From Clostridium zeae (GTDB lineage: Bacteria > Bacillota > Clostridia > Clostridiales > Clostridiaceae), in assembly GCF_017312485.1 (NCBI RefSeq), contig NZ_BMBA01000001.1, forward strand, positions 1,987,542 to 2,051,541: DNA of 64,000 nt, given 5' to 3'. Numbering within the stretch: position 1 is the first letter of the stretch; the number at the start of each line of letters is the position of its first letter. Below, in pieces: positions 44,100-53,707 of this stretch. Below the pieces are notes generated by a model. It was not told where the DNA came from and searched no databases. It worked only from the letters and a program-made list of their open reading frames with translations. Position numbers and translations under genes: made by a program.

Positions 44100-44174
44100 T
44101 GGTAGCCCGTAGGGGGATCGAACCCCTGATTCCACCGTGAGAGGGTGGCGTCTTAGCCACTTGACCAACGGGCC
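44100..44174 (-). tRNA. tRNA-Glu (anticodon CTC)
   Basis: Minus strand starts GGCCCGTTGGTCAAGTGG and ends ACGGGCTACCA (CCA encoded). Acceptor stem, TTCGATC loop and anticodon arm CCACC-CTCTCAC-GGTGG are clear; the anticodon is CTC. The first pair is G-U. Confidence 0.95.
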
Positions 44175-44252
44175 AGGTACAAATAATATTGTACCACTTT
44201 TTCTCATTTTTGCAACTATATTATTTAAATTTTATATAAAATTTTCTTTTTA

Positions 44253-44864
44253 TTATATTTTTTCTAAAATGATCTCCCAATTATCATTAATGAGTCCGTA
44301 AGTATAATTATCATTATATTCACCAGTCCTTCTGTCAAAGTCCTGCTTTTTTCTATGTCCCTCTCTTTCAAAACCTACCTTCTCACACAGCTTTATAGAT
44401 GATGTATTTTGTGCATTGATGTTAGCTTCTAACTTGTGTATACCAAGAAAATTAAAAGAAAAATCTACCATCCATTTTAGAATATACTGCATTATTCCTT
44501 TGTTTGTATAATCTTTATTAAGTACGTATCCTACTTCGGCTCTAGAATCCAACACACTTATATTAAAAAGTGCAATAAGGCCTATTACTTTGCCTAACTT
44601 TTTATCTTCTATAGCCCAGTCTATTCTTTCTCTTTCCTCATACATATCATTTAGCTGTTCAATAAATTTTTTTGCACTACTCTCATTTTTTATGAATAGA
44701 GCTCTATCGTATGTCATTATATCTTTATTTTCGTATATATCTATTATATCTCTAGCATCCATTTTACTAAGCTTTCTTAACTTATAATCTTCTGTTTCCA
44801 GCTCTATAAAATCGTTAAATACATTCTCCACATTATTTAGTTTAAAACGTGCAACTAAAGGCAT
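44253..44864 (-). CDS. GNAT-family N-acetyltransferase (RimJ/RimL type)
   Basis: 203 residues. RimJ-like acetyl-CoA fold: RKLSKMDARDIIDIYEN, then GLIALFNI and the signature HKLEANINAQNTSSIKLCEKVGFEREGHRKKQ toward the C-terminus, where acetyl-CoA binds. The likely substrate is a protein N-terminus or small amine, which cannot be decided here. ATG 44864 is 5 nt after GGAGG; the longer frame to 44876 starts before the RBS. A hairpin terminator separates it from the MupG-like gene upstream. Confidence 0.88.
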   Translation of the reverse strand: MPLVARFKLNNVENVFNDFIELETEDYKLRKLSKMDARDIIDIYENKDIMTYDRALFIKNESSAKKFIEQLNDMYEERERIDWAIEDKKLGKVIGLIALFNISVLDSRAEVGYVLNKDYTNKGIMQYILKWMVDFSFNFLGIHKLEANINAQNTSSIKLCEKVGFEREGHRKKQDFDRRTGEYNDNYTYGLINDNWEIILEKI

Positions 44865-44921
44865 AATTACCTCCATTAAGCCCTTTTTTTATATGTATGC
44901 ACCATTCTTTACTTTTAGAAC

Positions 44922-44955
44922 AAAAGAACTACTTTAGTAAAGTAGTTCTTTAATA
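44922..44955 (-). terminator. Terminator of the murK-mupG operon
   Basis: AAAGAACTACTTTA and TAAAGTAGTTCTTT, a perfect palindrome with minimal loop, between the mupG-like and GNAT genes. On the minus strand T-rich sequence follows. Confidence 0.7.
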
Positions 44956-45027
44956 TTAACTAATTTTTATCCTAATTGATTTTATAATAAAACTATGTCT
45001 AGGATTATTATTGAAATTAAAGGTCTA

Positions 45028-46116
45028 TTATTTCTTTAATCTAAATCCAAAGGTTCTCCATGGCTCTAGGTAGTCAAGTAAGAATAACTCCTCTTCTACA
45101 ATATGCCCCACTACATTAGTTTTGCCATAATTCTTCATAGGCTTTAAGGCAACTTGAAGTTCACCAGCATATCTTGTATAAAGATCTGAGTCGATTAATA
45201 TATCTCCTCTTTCCATATCTGGAGTGTTGTATGGAGGGAAGCCGTGTCCTTTATACTTTACTCTACTTTGAGTACTTCTCACCATATATTCTGATACATC
45301 TCCACGATTGAAGTGATATTCTTCCAAAACTATTTTCTTTTCGATGTCAGATATATTTTCTTCAAGCTCAACATCAAATTCTAGCATTTCTTTATTAACT
45401 TCACTTAAAGCTTTTAATTCTTCCTCTGAAGCAAATGCATTTGCTATTATAACATCATCTATAAGTCCAGTAGCAAATAAGTGCTTTGCTTGAACTGCTA
45501 TTGGGAGAGTTCTATGTTCTTCTAGTGTGCAAAGTCCTTCTGATACCGGCCATGGACCATGATTTGCAGTTTCAGAATTCACAAAAGCTGCTGTTTTAAG
45601 CCCAAATTCTCTAAATTGTATAGAACATTTTAAGAAATGTTCATAGGATAAGCCAGTATAAACATGTGGATAGAAATTATGACATCCATATAAGTTTTCT
45701 AAATTAGGTTTATAAGACATTATATTATCAACATATTTAGTACCACTACTCATATTTAGTTCTATTTTAAGACCGTATTTATTGTAGGTCATTAAAGTTT
45801 CTTCCATACCGCTAAAGCCCATGTCTAATCTTATACCGTCAAGTCCCATTTCTTTAAATATTCCTAAGTCATGTATTGTAGCGTTTAGTCTTTTAAATAC
45901 AGTTGGATCTAAATCTGCAATTACTTCCATATCATTATTTTTAGCAGCTGATACCACTTGCTTAAATTCACTTACTGTCTCATCTATATCTTTATCTGTT
46001 GAGATAAGACATGTAAAAATTCTTTTATAACCGTATTTACCAGCTAAATTTATATATTCTATTATTTCTTCAGTACTTTGATGACCTGGATAAACTGATA
46101 TGCCTAATCTTTTCAT
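45028..46116 (-). CDS. mupG: 6-phospho-N-acetylmuramidase-like (MupG/DUF871)
   Basis: 362 residues of the DUF871 family, TIM-barrel N-domain (LGISVYPGHQSTEE at 3-16, IRLDMGFSG, ELNMSSGT) and a small C-terminal beta domain. MupG of Staphylococcus hydrolyses MurNAc-6P-GlcNAc during peptidoglycan recycling. The adjacent MurK-like sugar kinase makes this reading strong. AAGGAG lies upstream of ATG 46116. It is the second gene of a two-gene operon, 14 nt after the kinase stop. Confidence 0.85.
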   Translation of the reverse strand: MKRLGISVYPGHQSTEEIIEYINLAGKYGYKRIFTCLISTDKDIDETVSEFKQVVSAAKNNDMEVIADLDPTVFKRLNATIHDLGIFKEMGLDGIRLDMGFSGMEETLMTYNKYGLKIELNMSSGTKYVDNIMSYKPNLENLYGCHNFYPHVYTGLSYEHFLKCSIQFREFGLKTAAFVNSETANHGPWPVSEGLCTLEEHRTLPIAVQAKHLFATGLIDDVIIANAFASEEELKALSEVNKEMLEFDVELEENISDIEKKIVLEEYHFNRGDVSEYMVRSTQSRVKYKGHGFPPYNTPDMERGDILIDSDLYTRYAGELQVALKPMKNYGKTNVVGHIVEEELFLLDYLEPWRTFGFRLKK

Positions 46117-46130
46117 TTTATTTTTCTCCT

Positions 46131-47024
46131 TTATTCAAATGATTTTCTATATATATAATAAGCACCTTTTGCAGGTGACATATCCTCATCAATAAAGCTT
46201 ATAAGGTTTAATCTTTGTTTTAAATATTCTTCAAAGGAATTTCTTAGTATTTTTGATTTTCTTATAGCTCCACCTACAAGCCCAATACTGCAACTATCAA
46301 AGTTAAGTTTTTTGTATACACATTCTGTAGTCTTTGCAAGGCTTATCCCTTCAGTTATTAATATATTTCTAGCAGCTTCATTTCCTTTTTCAGCCTCTTC
46401 TGAAACCACAGCTGCAAGCGATGCGATTTCATCCTTGGTTTTAGAGTAAACAAATTCTACTATTTGTTCTGCTTCATTTATATTTAAATAATTTAGGATA
46501 CTTAAACTTAAATCACTGAATGGCAATTTATAATCTCTTTCAATAATTATAAGCTTAAGAGCTTCAATAGCAATTTTATAAGCACTTCCTTCATCACCTA
46601 ATAGATTTCCCCAGCCTCCAGCTCTTTCGCTTATTTTATTGTTTATTCCAAAGCATATGGAGCCAGTACCTGCTATAGTTAGAATCCCATCTTCACCTTT
46701 TAATAGTGCTTTTAAGGCTAACTCGCCATCATTCATAACCTCACATGGAACCTTGAAGCTAATTTCTAGGACTTCCTCTACAAGTTTCGCATTATTGCCA
46801 AACTCAGAACCTGCTAGTCCCAAATATATATACGCTAAGTCTTCTGTACCAAAGGCATCAGTTATATCTTTAATTGAAGCCTCTATGTTGTTTAAAGCTT
46901 GTTCCTTATCATTTAAAAGATTACCGAAACCCTTAATTGACGACTTTATTATATTTCCTTGCATATCGAAAGCAACAGCTTCTGTTTTAGTGCCTCCTCC
47001 ATCAACCCCAATAACATACTTCAT
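46131..47024 (-). CDS. murK: MurNAc/GlcNAc kinase (MurK-like, BadF/BcrA ATPase family)
   Basis: 297 residues of the actin/hexokinase-like fold. The phosphate-1 loop VIGVDGGGTKTEA at residues 3-15 and the adenosine segment ILTIAGTGSICFG plus GGWGNLLGDEGSAY identify N-acetyl-sugar kinases. MurK of Clostridium acetobutylicum phosphorylates MurNAc and GlcNAc, and the following MupG-like gene fits a recycling pathway. ATG 47024 follows AGGGGGA; a longer frame to 47102 lacks an RBS. Cytosolic. Confidence 0.85.
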   Translation of the reverse strand: MKYVIGVDGGGTKTEAVAFDMQGNIIKSSIKGFGNLLNDKEQALNNIEASIKDITDAFGTEDLAYIYLGLAGSEFGNNAKLVEEVLEISFKVPCEVMNDGELALKALLKGEDGILTIAGTGSICFGINNKISERAGGWGNLLGDEGSAYKIAIEALKLIIIERDYKLPFSDLSLSILNYLNINEAEQIVEFVYSKTKDEIASLAAVVSEEAEKGNEAARNILITEGISLAKTTECVYKKLNFDSCSIGLVGGAIRKSKILRNSFEEYLKQRLNLISFIDEDMSPAKGAYYIYRKSFE

Positions 47025-47210
47025 AAACTCATTCCCCCTTAAGTAAAATAAACTTTCTCTATTATAAACACCTGTATAGATGTATGTACCAGATAAGATC
47101 AAAAACTATTGTAGAAAACTTCTCTTACTTATATGATATATTTCTAAAATAACTTTAGCAATACTTTATATGTAATTGTTAACATGAATTATTTTCTTAT
47201 TTAGAAAATA

Positions 47211-47257
47211 AAGCACCGATACTATTAAAAAGGGGGGAATTTAATAGTATCAGTGCT
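47211..47257 (-). terminator. Terminator downstream of htrA
   Basis: AAGCAC..GATACTATTAAA and TTTAATAGTATC..GTGCTT, a long stem with one mismatch, about 95 nt past the htrA stop, T-rich on the minus strand. Confidence 0.75.
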
Positions 47258-47353
47258 TCTATTTAAATGTATAAAACTTAGCCTATTGTCATAAATCTAA
47301 TTCTTTGCTTTTATTACCTCAGATTGCTTTATAAGGTCTTCAACTTCAAATAA

Positions 47354-48727
47354 TTATTGAGTTTGCAATGTTAACTGTAGATTTACTTCTTTTCCGTCTC
47401 TAACTACAGTAATACTAACCTTATCTCCAGCTTTATGAGCATCTCTTAACTTGTTAAGTTCATCAATTGTTTTAACTTGTTTTCCTTCAAACTTTGTTAT
47501 AACATCGCCAGTTTGTATTCCTGCTTTTTCTGCCGAAGAGAAATCAGATATACTAGTAACATATACACCTACTGGAAGATTATAAGCCTTTGAATCTTCA
47601 TCAGTTACATTTTTAACTCCTATTCCTATAACTATCTTTGGTTTAGAAAGAGAGTCTAAGCTATCTTTAGCATGATTTATAGGAATTGCAAACCCTATAC
47701 CTTCTACACCTGTTTCTGATGTCTTAGCTGTATTTATTCCTATTACCTGTCCCTTAGAGTTAATTAATGGACCTCCACTGTTACCTGGGTTTATTGCAGC
47801 ATCTGTTTGAATGTAAGTTGCTTTAGTTCCACTTATATCAATAGTTCTTGCTGTAGAGCTTACAATTCCCTTTGTAACTGTTCCTACAAATTCTTTTCCT
47901 AATGGGTTTCCTATAGCTATAACTTCTTCACCAGATTGAATAGCATCTGAGTCTCCAAGTTCAGCAACTGCAGGTACCTTAAAGCTATCTGTAACTTTAA
48001 CTACTGCTAAATCTTGATTTGCATCATAATTTAACACTTTCGCATTTAGCTCTTTCCCATCACTAAGTGTTACTTTAACCTGTGTAGCCCCAGATACAAC
48101 ATGATAGTTCGTTAATATATAACCTTGCTCATTGATTATAAAGCCAGTTCCAACACCCTCTTGTTGTTGCTGTTGTTGCTGCCCAAAGAAGTTTTGAGAA
48201 CTTACTACACTCTTAGTAGATACTGTTACAACTGCAGGTGATACCTTCTTTACTACATCTGTTACACTCATTGCTGTAGTTGAAGTTGGAAACTTAGGTG
48301 GATCATATGTTACATTTTTTATAGTAGTACCTCCATTAGCTGAAGTAGCTAAACCACCATTTCCTTTTTGTAAGTAATACAGAGTTCCTGCACCTACCCC
48401 ACCACCTATTACTGCACAAACCAATGCTCCTGCAATCAAAGCAGCTACTTTTCCTCTTCCTTTTCTCTTCTTTGGTACATTGTCATTGATTGGTTGAGTA
48501 TATTCTACCGTCTGCCAATTTGTAACAGGCTTATTGATTTGTTTTTGTTCATCATTATTTACAAATACAAAACTTTGGTCATTTGTATTATTATAATTGT
48601 TATCATATGTGCTATTTGAGTTGCCCTCTAAATTATTGTCAAAGTTATTATAACTGCTAGTATTATTTAAGTCATCCGTAAACTTGTTTTTGTTTTCATT
48701 ATTAAAATCATCATTAAAGTTATCCAT
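47354..48727 (-). CDS. HtrA/DegP-like membrane serine protease with PDZ domain
   Basis: 457 residues. An Asn/Asp-rich cytosolic N-terminus (~90 residues with repeated NNNYNN-type stretches) precedes one TM helix (about 95-118, ALIAGALVCAVIGGG). Trypsin-like domain: His in LTNYHVV, Asp in DANQDLAVVKV, Ser in INPGNSGGPL. A Gln-rich loop (QQQQQQQEG) sits in the N-terminal barrel. The PDZ domain is at about 365-455. It degrades or refolds misfolded exported proteins at the outer face of the membrane. RBS GGAGGG precedes ATG 48727. Confidence 0.93.
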   Translation of the reverse strand: MDNFNDDFNNENKNKFTDDLNNTSSYNNFDNNLEGNSNSTYDNNYNNTNDQSFVFVNNDEQKQINKPVTNWQTVEYTQPINDNVPKKRKGRGKVAALIAGALVCAVIGGGVGAGTLYYLQKGNGGLATSANGGTTIKNVTYDPPKFPTSTTAMSVTDVVKKVSPAVVTVSTKSVVSSQNFFGQQQQQQQEGVGTGFIINEQGYILTNYHVVSGATQVKVTLSDGKELNAKVLNYDANQDLAVVKVTDSFKVPAVAELGDSDAIQSGEEVIAIGNPLGKEFVGTVTKGIVSSTARTIDISGTKATYIQTDAAINPGNSGGPLINSKGQVIGINTAKTSETGVEGIGFAIPINHAKDSLDSLSKPKIVIGIGVKNVTDEDSKAYNLPVGVYVTSISDFSSAEKAGIQTGDVITKFEGKQVKTIDELNKLRDAHKAGDKVSITVVRDGKEVNLQLTLQTQ

Positions 48728-48816
48728 CTATTATCCCTCCTGATGTGAACTTATCTCATCTCTATGTTTTTATAATAAGGCCTTTCTGTGACAATTTAAT
48801 GACAACTACAATATTT

Positions 48817-49857
48817 TTATTTTTTACTATTTTGATCTTGAAGCTTCTTTATCTGCTTATATTTTTTTGCTACAGCCTTTATCTGATTTATTATTATTTC
48901 ACTTGAAGTTTGGGAAGTTACCTTATCTTTATTATTCACCGTCTTTAGATCAATCAAATCAAGCTTTGATAACTTTGACAAATCTTTTTGCATATTTACA
49001 TCATTATTTTCATTGATTATCAACGAAAGCGGCTTATCTTGTATAAGCCCCTGATCTTGGGAATTACTTTTCCCGTTCACAAGATTATTAAGTTCATTTT
49101 CGTAGGCACCATTATAATTACGTCCCAACCTATGATATGCAAATTCGTCTTTATCATAACCACTTAGCTCGTCCAAAAAAGCCTTATTATCTTTTAATAA
49201 ATTAAATTTTTCTAAAAGATCAGTTAGTCCTATATATGAACCAACATGTAAAATCTTTTCTTTTGTAAGAAGACTACTATATTTTTTAATATTTTTTTCA
49301 TCTGAGAGGGTCTTTTCATTAATTGGATCTATTAATACCATTCCAGCTATATTTTGTGGAAAAATCTTTGCAAAATTAGTCATAACAAGACTTCCGTATC
49401 CTTCTCCCACTAATATGTAAGGGCCACTTACCCCTGCCTTTTTTAAAACCAATTTAAGATCCCTTGCTTGATCTTCCACGGTTTTTTTAGAACTTGAATC
49501 ATTAAATCCATAACCTTCTCTATCATACATAAATATACTTCCATCAAATCCATCGTTCAATCCACTAATTACATTTCTCCACTGTGACATGCCAAGTCCT
49601 GCATCTCCATCTAAAATAACAGTATAATCTCCGCTGCCATAAACATCGTAACTAAACTTTTCACCGTCTATTCTTACATACTTTCCTTTAGGCTTTATTT
49701 TAGAATCCATTATCTTTGTATCGATTGTTTTATATATGAATCCAAAAAGCAATACAGCCAAAAGCAAATAAACAAATATCTTAAATATTTTAAATGGTTT
49801 TATAGGATTCTTTAAATTTATCTTATGAAAACTGTTTGAGTACGGAATAAAACTCAT
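48817..49857 (-). CDS. Membrane-anchored alpha/beta-hydrolase-fold protein lacking its catalytic Ser
   Basis: 346 residues. N-terminal TM (about 27-45), then an alpha/beta-hydrolase core: VILDGDAGLGMSQW, MYDREGYGFND and AGMVLIDPI are standard strands and loops. At the nucleophile elbow the sequence is VGEGYGS instead of GxSxG, so Ser is replaced by Gly and no other Ser is in register. No GH.. base motif is seen near the C-terminus, which is Lys-rich. It probably does not hydrolyse. It lies between htrA and tsaD, same strand, starting 15 nt from tsaD's stop. Confidence 0.75.
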   Translation of the reverse strand: MSFIPYSNSFHKINLKNPIKPFKIFKIFVYLLLAVLLFGFIYKTIDTKIMDSKIKPKGKYVRIDGEKFSYDVYGSGDYTVILDGDAGLGMSQWRNVISGLNDGFDGSIFMYDREGYGFNDSSSKKTVEDQARDLKLVLKKAGVSGPYILVGEGYGSLVMTNFAKIFPQNIAGMVLIDPINEKTLSDEKNIKKYSSLLTKEKILHVGSYIGLTDLLEKFNLLKDNKAFLDELSGYDKDEFAYHRLGRNYNGAYENELNNLVNGKSNSQDQGLIQDKPLSLIINENNDVNMQKDLSKLSKLDLIDLKTVNNKDKVTSQTSSEIIINQIKAVAKKYKQIKKLQDQNSKK

Positions 49858-49871
49858 GTAAGGCCACCTGA

Positions 49872-50891
49872 TTACCTTTCGCCAAGTTTAAGGTTTGGTT
49901 TTGCATTTAAATCCATTGCTGAAATATGTCCTTTGATATACTCGAAATAGGCTGCACTCCCAATCATTGCAGCATTATCAGTACATAAAACTGGTGCTGG
50001 AAATAAAACTTTAATTCCTTTTTTGCCAGCATTCTCTGTGAGTTCTCTTCTCAAGGCGCTGTTAGATGCAACACCACCAGCAATTGCTATCTTATCAACA
50101 TCTTTTCTTTTACAAGTTTCTATTACGTTTTCAGTTAAAACATCTATTACAGCTTGTTGGAAGGAAGCTGCTACATCAGCTTTATTTACTTCTTGCCCTG
50201 TCATATCCATCTTATTTAGATAATTAAGTACTGCAGATTTTACTCCACTGAAGGAAAAATCTAAGCTATTGTCGTGAAAATTTGCTCTTGGAAAGCTTAT
50301 AGCCCTCGGATTTCCTTCTTTGGCTAGTTTGTCGATTTTAGGCCCCCCTGGATATCCAAGTCCAATCGCTCTTGCTACCTTATCATAAGCTTCTCCAGCA
50401 GCATCATCTCTTGTTTGTCCTATAACTTCAAACTTACCAAAATCCTGAACATGAACAATAAAAGTATGTCCTCCTGATACAACCAAGCAGACAAAAGGTG
50501 GCTTTAAATCCTTATGCTCTATAAAATTAGCGCATATATGTCCTTCTATATGGTTTACCCCTATTAGTGGCTTATTTAACGAATATGCCAAGCCTTTTGC
50601 ATATTGCACACCTACTAATAAAGCCCCTACTAGCCCCGGTCCATAGGTAACTCCTATTGCGTCTATATCATCCAGGGTAACCTTTGCAACCTCCAAAGCT
50701 TCTTCTACAACTGAATTTATAACCTCAATGTGTTTTCTTGATGCAACCTCTGGCACTACTCCGCCAAACTTTGTATGTATATCAATTTGTGATGAAATTA
50801 TATTAGAAAGGACTTCTCTTCCATCTGCAACTACTGCTGCTGAAGTTTCATCACAACTGCTTTCTATTGCTAAAATTAACGTTCTGCTCAT
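49872..50891 (-). CDS. tsaD: tRNA threonylcarbamoyladenosine synthase subunit TsaD
   Basis: 339 residues (family length is about 335-340). [15 protein letters not shown] at 5-19, the metal-binding HIEGH in [20 protein letters not shown], and the C-terminal CTDNAAMIG are diagnostic. With TsaB/TsaE it transfers the threonylcarbamoyl group to A37 of ANN-decoding tRNAs. ATG 50891 follows GAGGTAG; a longer frame to 50921 has no RBS. No other tsa gene is adjacent in this window. Confidence 0.96.
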   Translation of the reverse strand: MSRTLILAIESSCDETSAAVVADGREVLSNIISSQIDIHTKFGGVVPEVASRKHIEVINSVVEEALEVAKVTLDDIDAIGVTYGPGLVGALLVGVQYAKGLAYSLNKPLIGVNHIEGHICANFIEHKDLKPPFVCLVVSGGHTFIVHVQDFGKFEVIGQTRDDAAGEAYDKVARAIGLGYPGGPKIDKLAKEGNPRAISFPRANFHDNSLDFSFSGVKSAVLNYLNKMDMTGQEVNKADVAASFQQAVIDVLTENVIETCKRKDVDKIAIAGGVASNSALRRELTENAGKKGIKVLFPAPVLCTDNAAMIGSAAYFEYIKGHISAMDLNAKPNLKLGER

Positions 50892-51114
50892 GTTTACTAC
50901 CTCTTTTATTAATAAATTCATTAAGTATTATACTTGATTGACAAATGATTATCAACGAATTAGTGCTGGAAAACAATTAATTAAGAATTTGTTCAGAAAT
51001 TCTTAATTAATATATTAAAAATAGCAAACTAATGTTCTTTTTTAATTTGTAATAAGTTACTTTATAGCTTAAAATATATTATATGCAAGTGACGCAAAAA
51101 GGAGATTTAATTTA

Positions 51115-51738
51115 ATGAATAGTTCATACGCAAAAGTTATGGTACTAGGTTCACCTATATCAAAATCAAACTTTAAACTTTTTAACGCCAATGGTAGAGC
51201 AATATTGCCTTATAATAGTGGACATTATCATGATAGATATGCATTGTATGAGGAAGAGATAGCTTATCAAGCCAGATCTCAAAATCCTAATGTTGTTATC
51301 GAAGAAGGTGTGATAGCTGTATTAAAAGTATATTATAAAAGTTCTAAGCGTCATCCTGATACCAACAATATAACCAAGAGTATATTTGATGGAATTGAAA
51401 AAAGCGGATTGATAATAAATGATGCTCAGATAAGACGTATAATAATTGAAGAATTTTATGATAAAAATACTCCTCGCTTTGAACTTGAACTTTTTGGTGA
51501 AAGTGAGTTTGAAATGGAATATAAAATTAAGAAAAGAAAAGTACCTGAAGAAAAAGTAATTTACTCTCCTCCATCTAACAAAGCAAGAGTTTCAATCAAT
51601 AGTTCATCAAAAAAAGAAACTGAGGCCTCAGTAAACTCATGCTCCATATGTGGAAAAAAGATAAAAGGTAATGACTACATAACTGCCAATAAAGGAACAT
51701 CTATAATATGCAAGGCTTGTTTAGGGAGAGGATTCTAA
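51115..51738 (+). CDS. RusA-like resolvase with C-terminal zinc-ribbon
   Basis: 207 residues. The N-terminal ~130 residues follow the RusA Holliday-junction nuclease pattern: KVYYKSSKRHPDTNNITKSIFDGI with the catalytic Asp, then NDAQIRRI with the second acidic pair. RusA is normally about 120 residues and phage-derived; here a linker and a CSICGKKI...CKAC zinc-ribbon follow (residues ~172-205), which I take as a DNA-binding extension. There is no prophage around it. The next gene, an esterase, starts one nucleotide after its stop. Confidence 0.8.
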   Translation: MNSSYAKVMVLGSPISKSNFKLFNANGRAILPYNSGHYHDRYALYEEEIAYQARSQNPNVVIEEGVIAVLKVYYKSSKRHPDTNNITKSIFDGIEKSGLIINDAQIRRIIIEEFYDKNTPRFELELFGESEFEMEYKIKKRKVPEEKVIYSPPSNKARVSINSSSKKETEASVNSCSICGKKIKGNDYITANKGTSIICKACLGRGF

Positions 51739-51739
51739 A

Positions 51740-52306
51740 ATGAAGATAGTATGTATTGGAGACAGTTTAACCTATGGTTATGGCGTAGCGCCTTCTAAGG
51801 GTTGGGTCAATCTTTTAAGAGCTTCCACAAAGTATGATATCATTAATAAAGGTGTTAATGGAGATACCACCGTTGGTATACTAAGTCGGTTTTCTAGAGA
51901 TTGTATAGACTTAAATCCAAATATTGCTGTAATTATGGCTGGAACTAATGACCTATTAACCGGAAGAAGTATAGATAATATTGTAGATAATATTATTTAT
52001 ATGGTTAAAGAATGCTTAAATAATAATGTTAAGCCAGTGATACTAATCCCTCCCCTTACACTACCGAAGCTAGCAGAAATGAGCTGGTATTCTTCCATTG
52101 ATTATAATTATGTAAATAACATGATAAATAGCATGGAGGGCTTATTTGAAAATAACCTTAGAGATATACTGCTTGTTAACTTTAATAAACTAATTCCTAT
52201 GCTTGAAGAATACTATATTGATGGAATTCACCTTTCACCTCTTGGAAACGAGCTTATCTTTAATAAACTATTATCTGAGTTTAACAGACAAATGGATCAG
52301 CTTTAG
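51740..52306 (+). CDS. SGNH/GDSL-family esterase
   Basis: 188 residues with no signal peptide. The SGNH blocks are in order: GDSLTYG (Ser 9), the Gly in NGDTT, Asn in GTND and the His in DGIHLS near 168, close to TesA/TAP-type lysophospholipase-thioesterases. Cytosolic. Coupled to the RusA-like gene by GGAG within that gene's last codons; a functional link is not obvious. A large inverted repeat follows downstream. Confidence 0.88.
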   Translation: MKIVCIGDSLTYGYGVAPSKGWVNLLRASTKYDIINKGVNGDTTVGILSRFSRDCIDLNPNIAVIMAGTNDLLTGRSIDNIVDNIIYMVKECLNNNVKPVILIPPLTLPKLAEMSWYSSIDYNYVNNMINSMEGLFENNLRDILLVNFNKLIPMLEEYYIDGIHLSPLGNELIFNKLLSEFNRQMDQL

Positions 52307-52322
52307 TAATGCAGTAAAATAA

Positions 52323-52412
52323 TTAAGGGAAGTTTAATTGCTGTGCAGTATAAGGTTAAACAAGTACATTAGTGTTTAATAAAACTGCAAGTCAGTTTAA
52401 CCTTCCCTTAAA
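52323..52412. repeat. Long inverted repeat with nested hairpin
   Basis: TTAAGGGAAG...TTTAATTGCTGTGCAGT on the left is complementary, with a few mismatches, to ACTGCAAGTCAGTTTAACCTTCCCTTAA read as the right arm (ACTGCAAG..., ...CTTCCCTTAA). Inside, TTAAACA/TGTTTAA makes a second stem. There is no obvious T run, so it is more than a plain terminator. It lies between convergent genes. Confidence 0.6.
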
Positions 52413-52478
52413 AAGAGTCACTAAAGCCACCTTCGTAAAACACATCATATTTACATCCAAAATCATGAGCTGCTTTAG

Positions 52479-53468
52479 CTAAAATATATTCTTATAATAT
52501 GTATTTAAATACTCTACTACTTGTCGTCCAACTTCATAACCTTCAATAGTTGTATTATCTGCATAGCCATAGGAATGAATTAGATTCCCACAGGCAAATA
52601 TTCCACCTATAGAGGTTTCAAATTTTTCATTTATAACTGGATATTTTGCTTTTGACTCAATATTGATCATAGCTTTTTCTGCTAGTTCACTTTCAGGCAT
52701 CCATCCTACAGATAAAAGCAAGCAATCACATTCAATTTTTTCTTTCTCGTCATACATTATATTGCCTCTTTTATCGACTTTAGCTATAGTTACAGATTCA
52801 ATCCTATCACGACCATCAACATCAAGCACTGCTCTAGATATTAATAACGGAATATCAAATTCATCTACTATTTGCCTTATATTATCTCTTTTAGCAATGA
52901 CATCTGATTTTTTTTCAACTAAAGCTTTAATCTTAGCACCTTCCAATAGAAGTCTTCTTGCAATTACTAAAGTGATATCTGAAGATCCTACAATTACTAT
53001 CTCTTTACCTGGTAAGAATCCATTGATATTTACGAATCTTTGAGCTGCACCAACTGTATATATACCTGCAAATTTATGAGTAGGTATATTAATATTGCCA
53101 GTAAACTTTTCTCTACTTCCAGTAGCTAAAATTACGCTTTTAGCTTTAATGTCAACTACACCTTCCTCAGGATTAACATAGCTAAGTACTTTATCCCTGT
53201 TTAGATCAATCACTAGAGTATCAAGCTTATATTCAATTTTCAATTCATGAACTTTATCCTTTAAAAATTGAGCATACTCTGGTCCAGTAACTTCTTTACT
53301 TAATACCTTTTTCCCAAAACCATTATGTATACAGATATTTAAAGTACCACCAAGTGTTGATTCTCTTTCTAAAATCAGTATATTCTTTACACCTTTTTCA
53401 CTAGCCGAAATTGCAGCAGCTATACCTGCTGTACCACCACCAACTACAACTAAATCATATTGATACAT
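52479..53468 (-). CDS. FAD/NAD(P)-dependent oxidoreductase
   Basis: 329 residues, a two-dinucleotide-domain flavoprotein. GGGTAGIAAA at about 9-18 is the FAD loop, VIVGSSDITLVIARRLLLEGAKI the NAD(P) loop (GxSxxT variant), and GGIFACGNLI the C-terminal FAD motif. There is no CxxC, so it is not a thioredoxin reductase. Relatives are subunits found with glycerol-3-phosphate dehydrogenases in Firmicutes, but no glp gene is next to it here. GAGGTG precedes ATG 53468. Substrate unknown. Confidence 0.82.
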   Translation of the reverse strand: MYQYDLVVVGGGTAGIAAAISASEKGVKNILILERESTLGGTLNICIHNGFGKKVLSKEVTGPEYAQFLKDKVHELKIEYKLDTLVIDLNRDKVLSYVNPEEGVVDIKAKSVILATGSREKFTGNINIPTHKFAGIYTVGAAQRFVNINGFLPGKEIVIVGSSDITLVIARRLLLEGAKIKALVEKKSDVIAKRDNIRQIVDEFDIPLLISRAVLDVDGRDRIESVTIAKVDKRGNIMYDEKEKIECDCLLLSVGWMPESELAEKAMINIESKAKYPVINEKFETSIGGIFACGNLIHSYGYADNTTIEGYEVGRQVVEYLNTYYKNIF

Positions 53469-53707
53469 ATATATTCACCTCTTCTGAGCGCAATAATCCA
53501 TTTAAACATATTAATTTTATCATAATTCTTTTTTTATTTATAGATATCTTAATTATAAGATAAATCAATTATTTCCTCACAGTTTCTTATAAGAATTTAA
53601 GTATGAAATGGTTCATGTATAGATAAATATGCTACACATACTAAATAGAAAAATGAGTACACTACTATTTAGTAGCTATTAAAATTTGAGAGGAGAAGTG
53701 AGTATTT

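Noticed and set aside
45008..45030. TTGAAATTAA at 45013 as a further foldback element end
   Set aside because: Only the ten-base terminal motif matches, with nothing of the element body; likely chance in AT-rich sequence.
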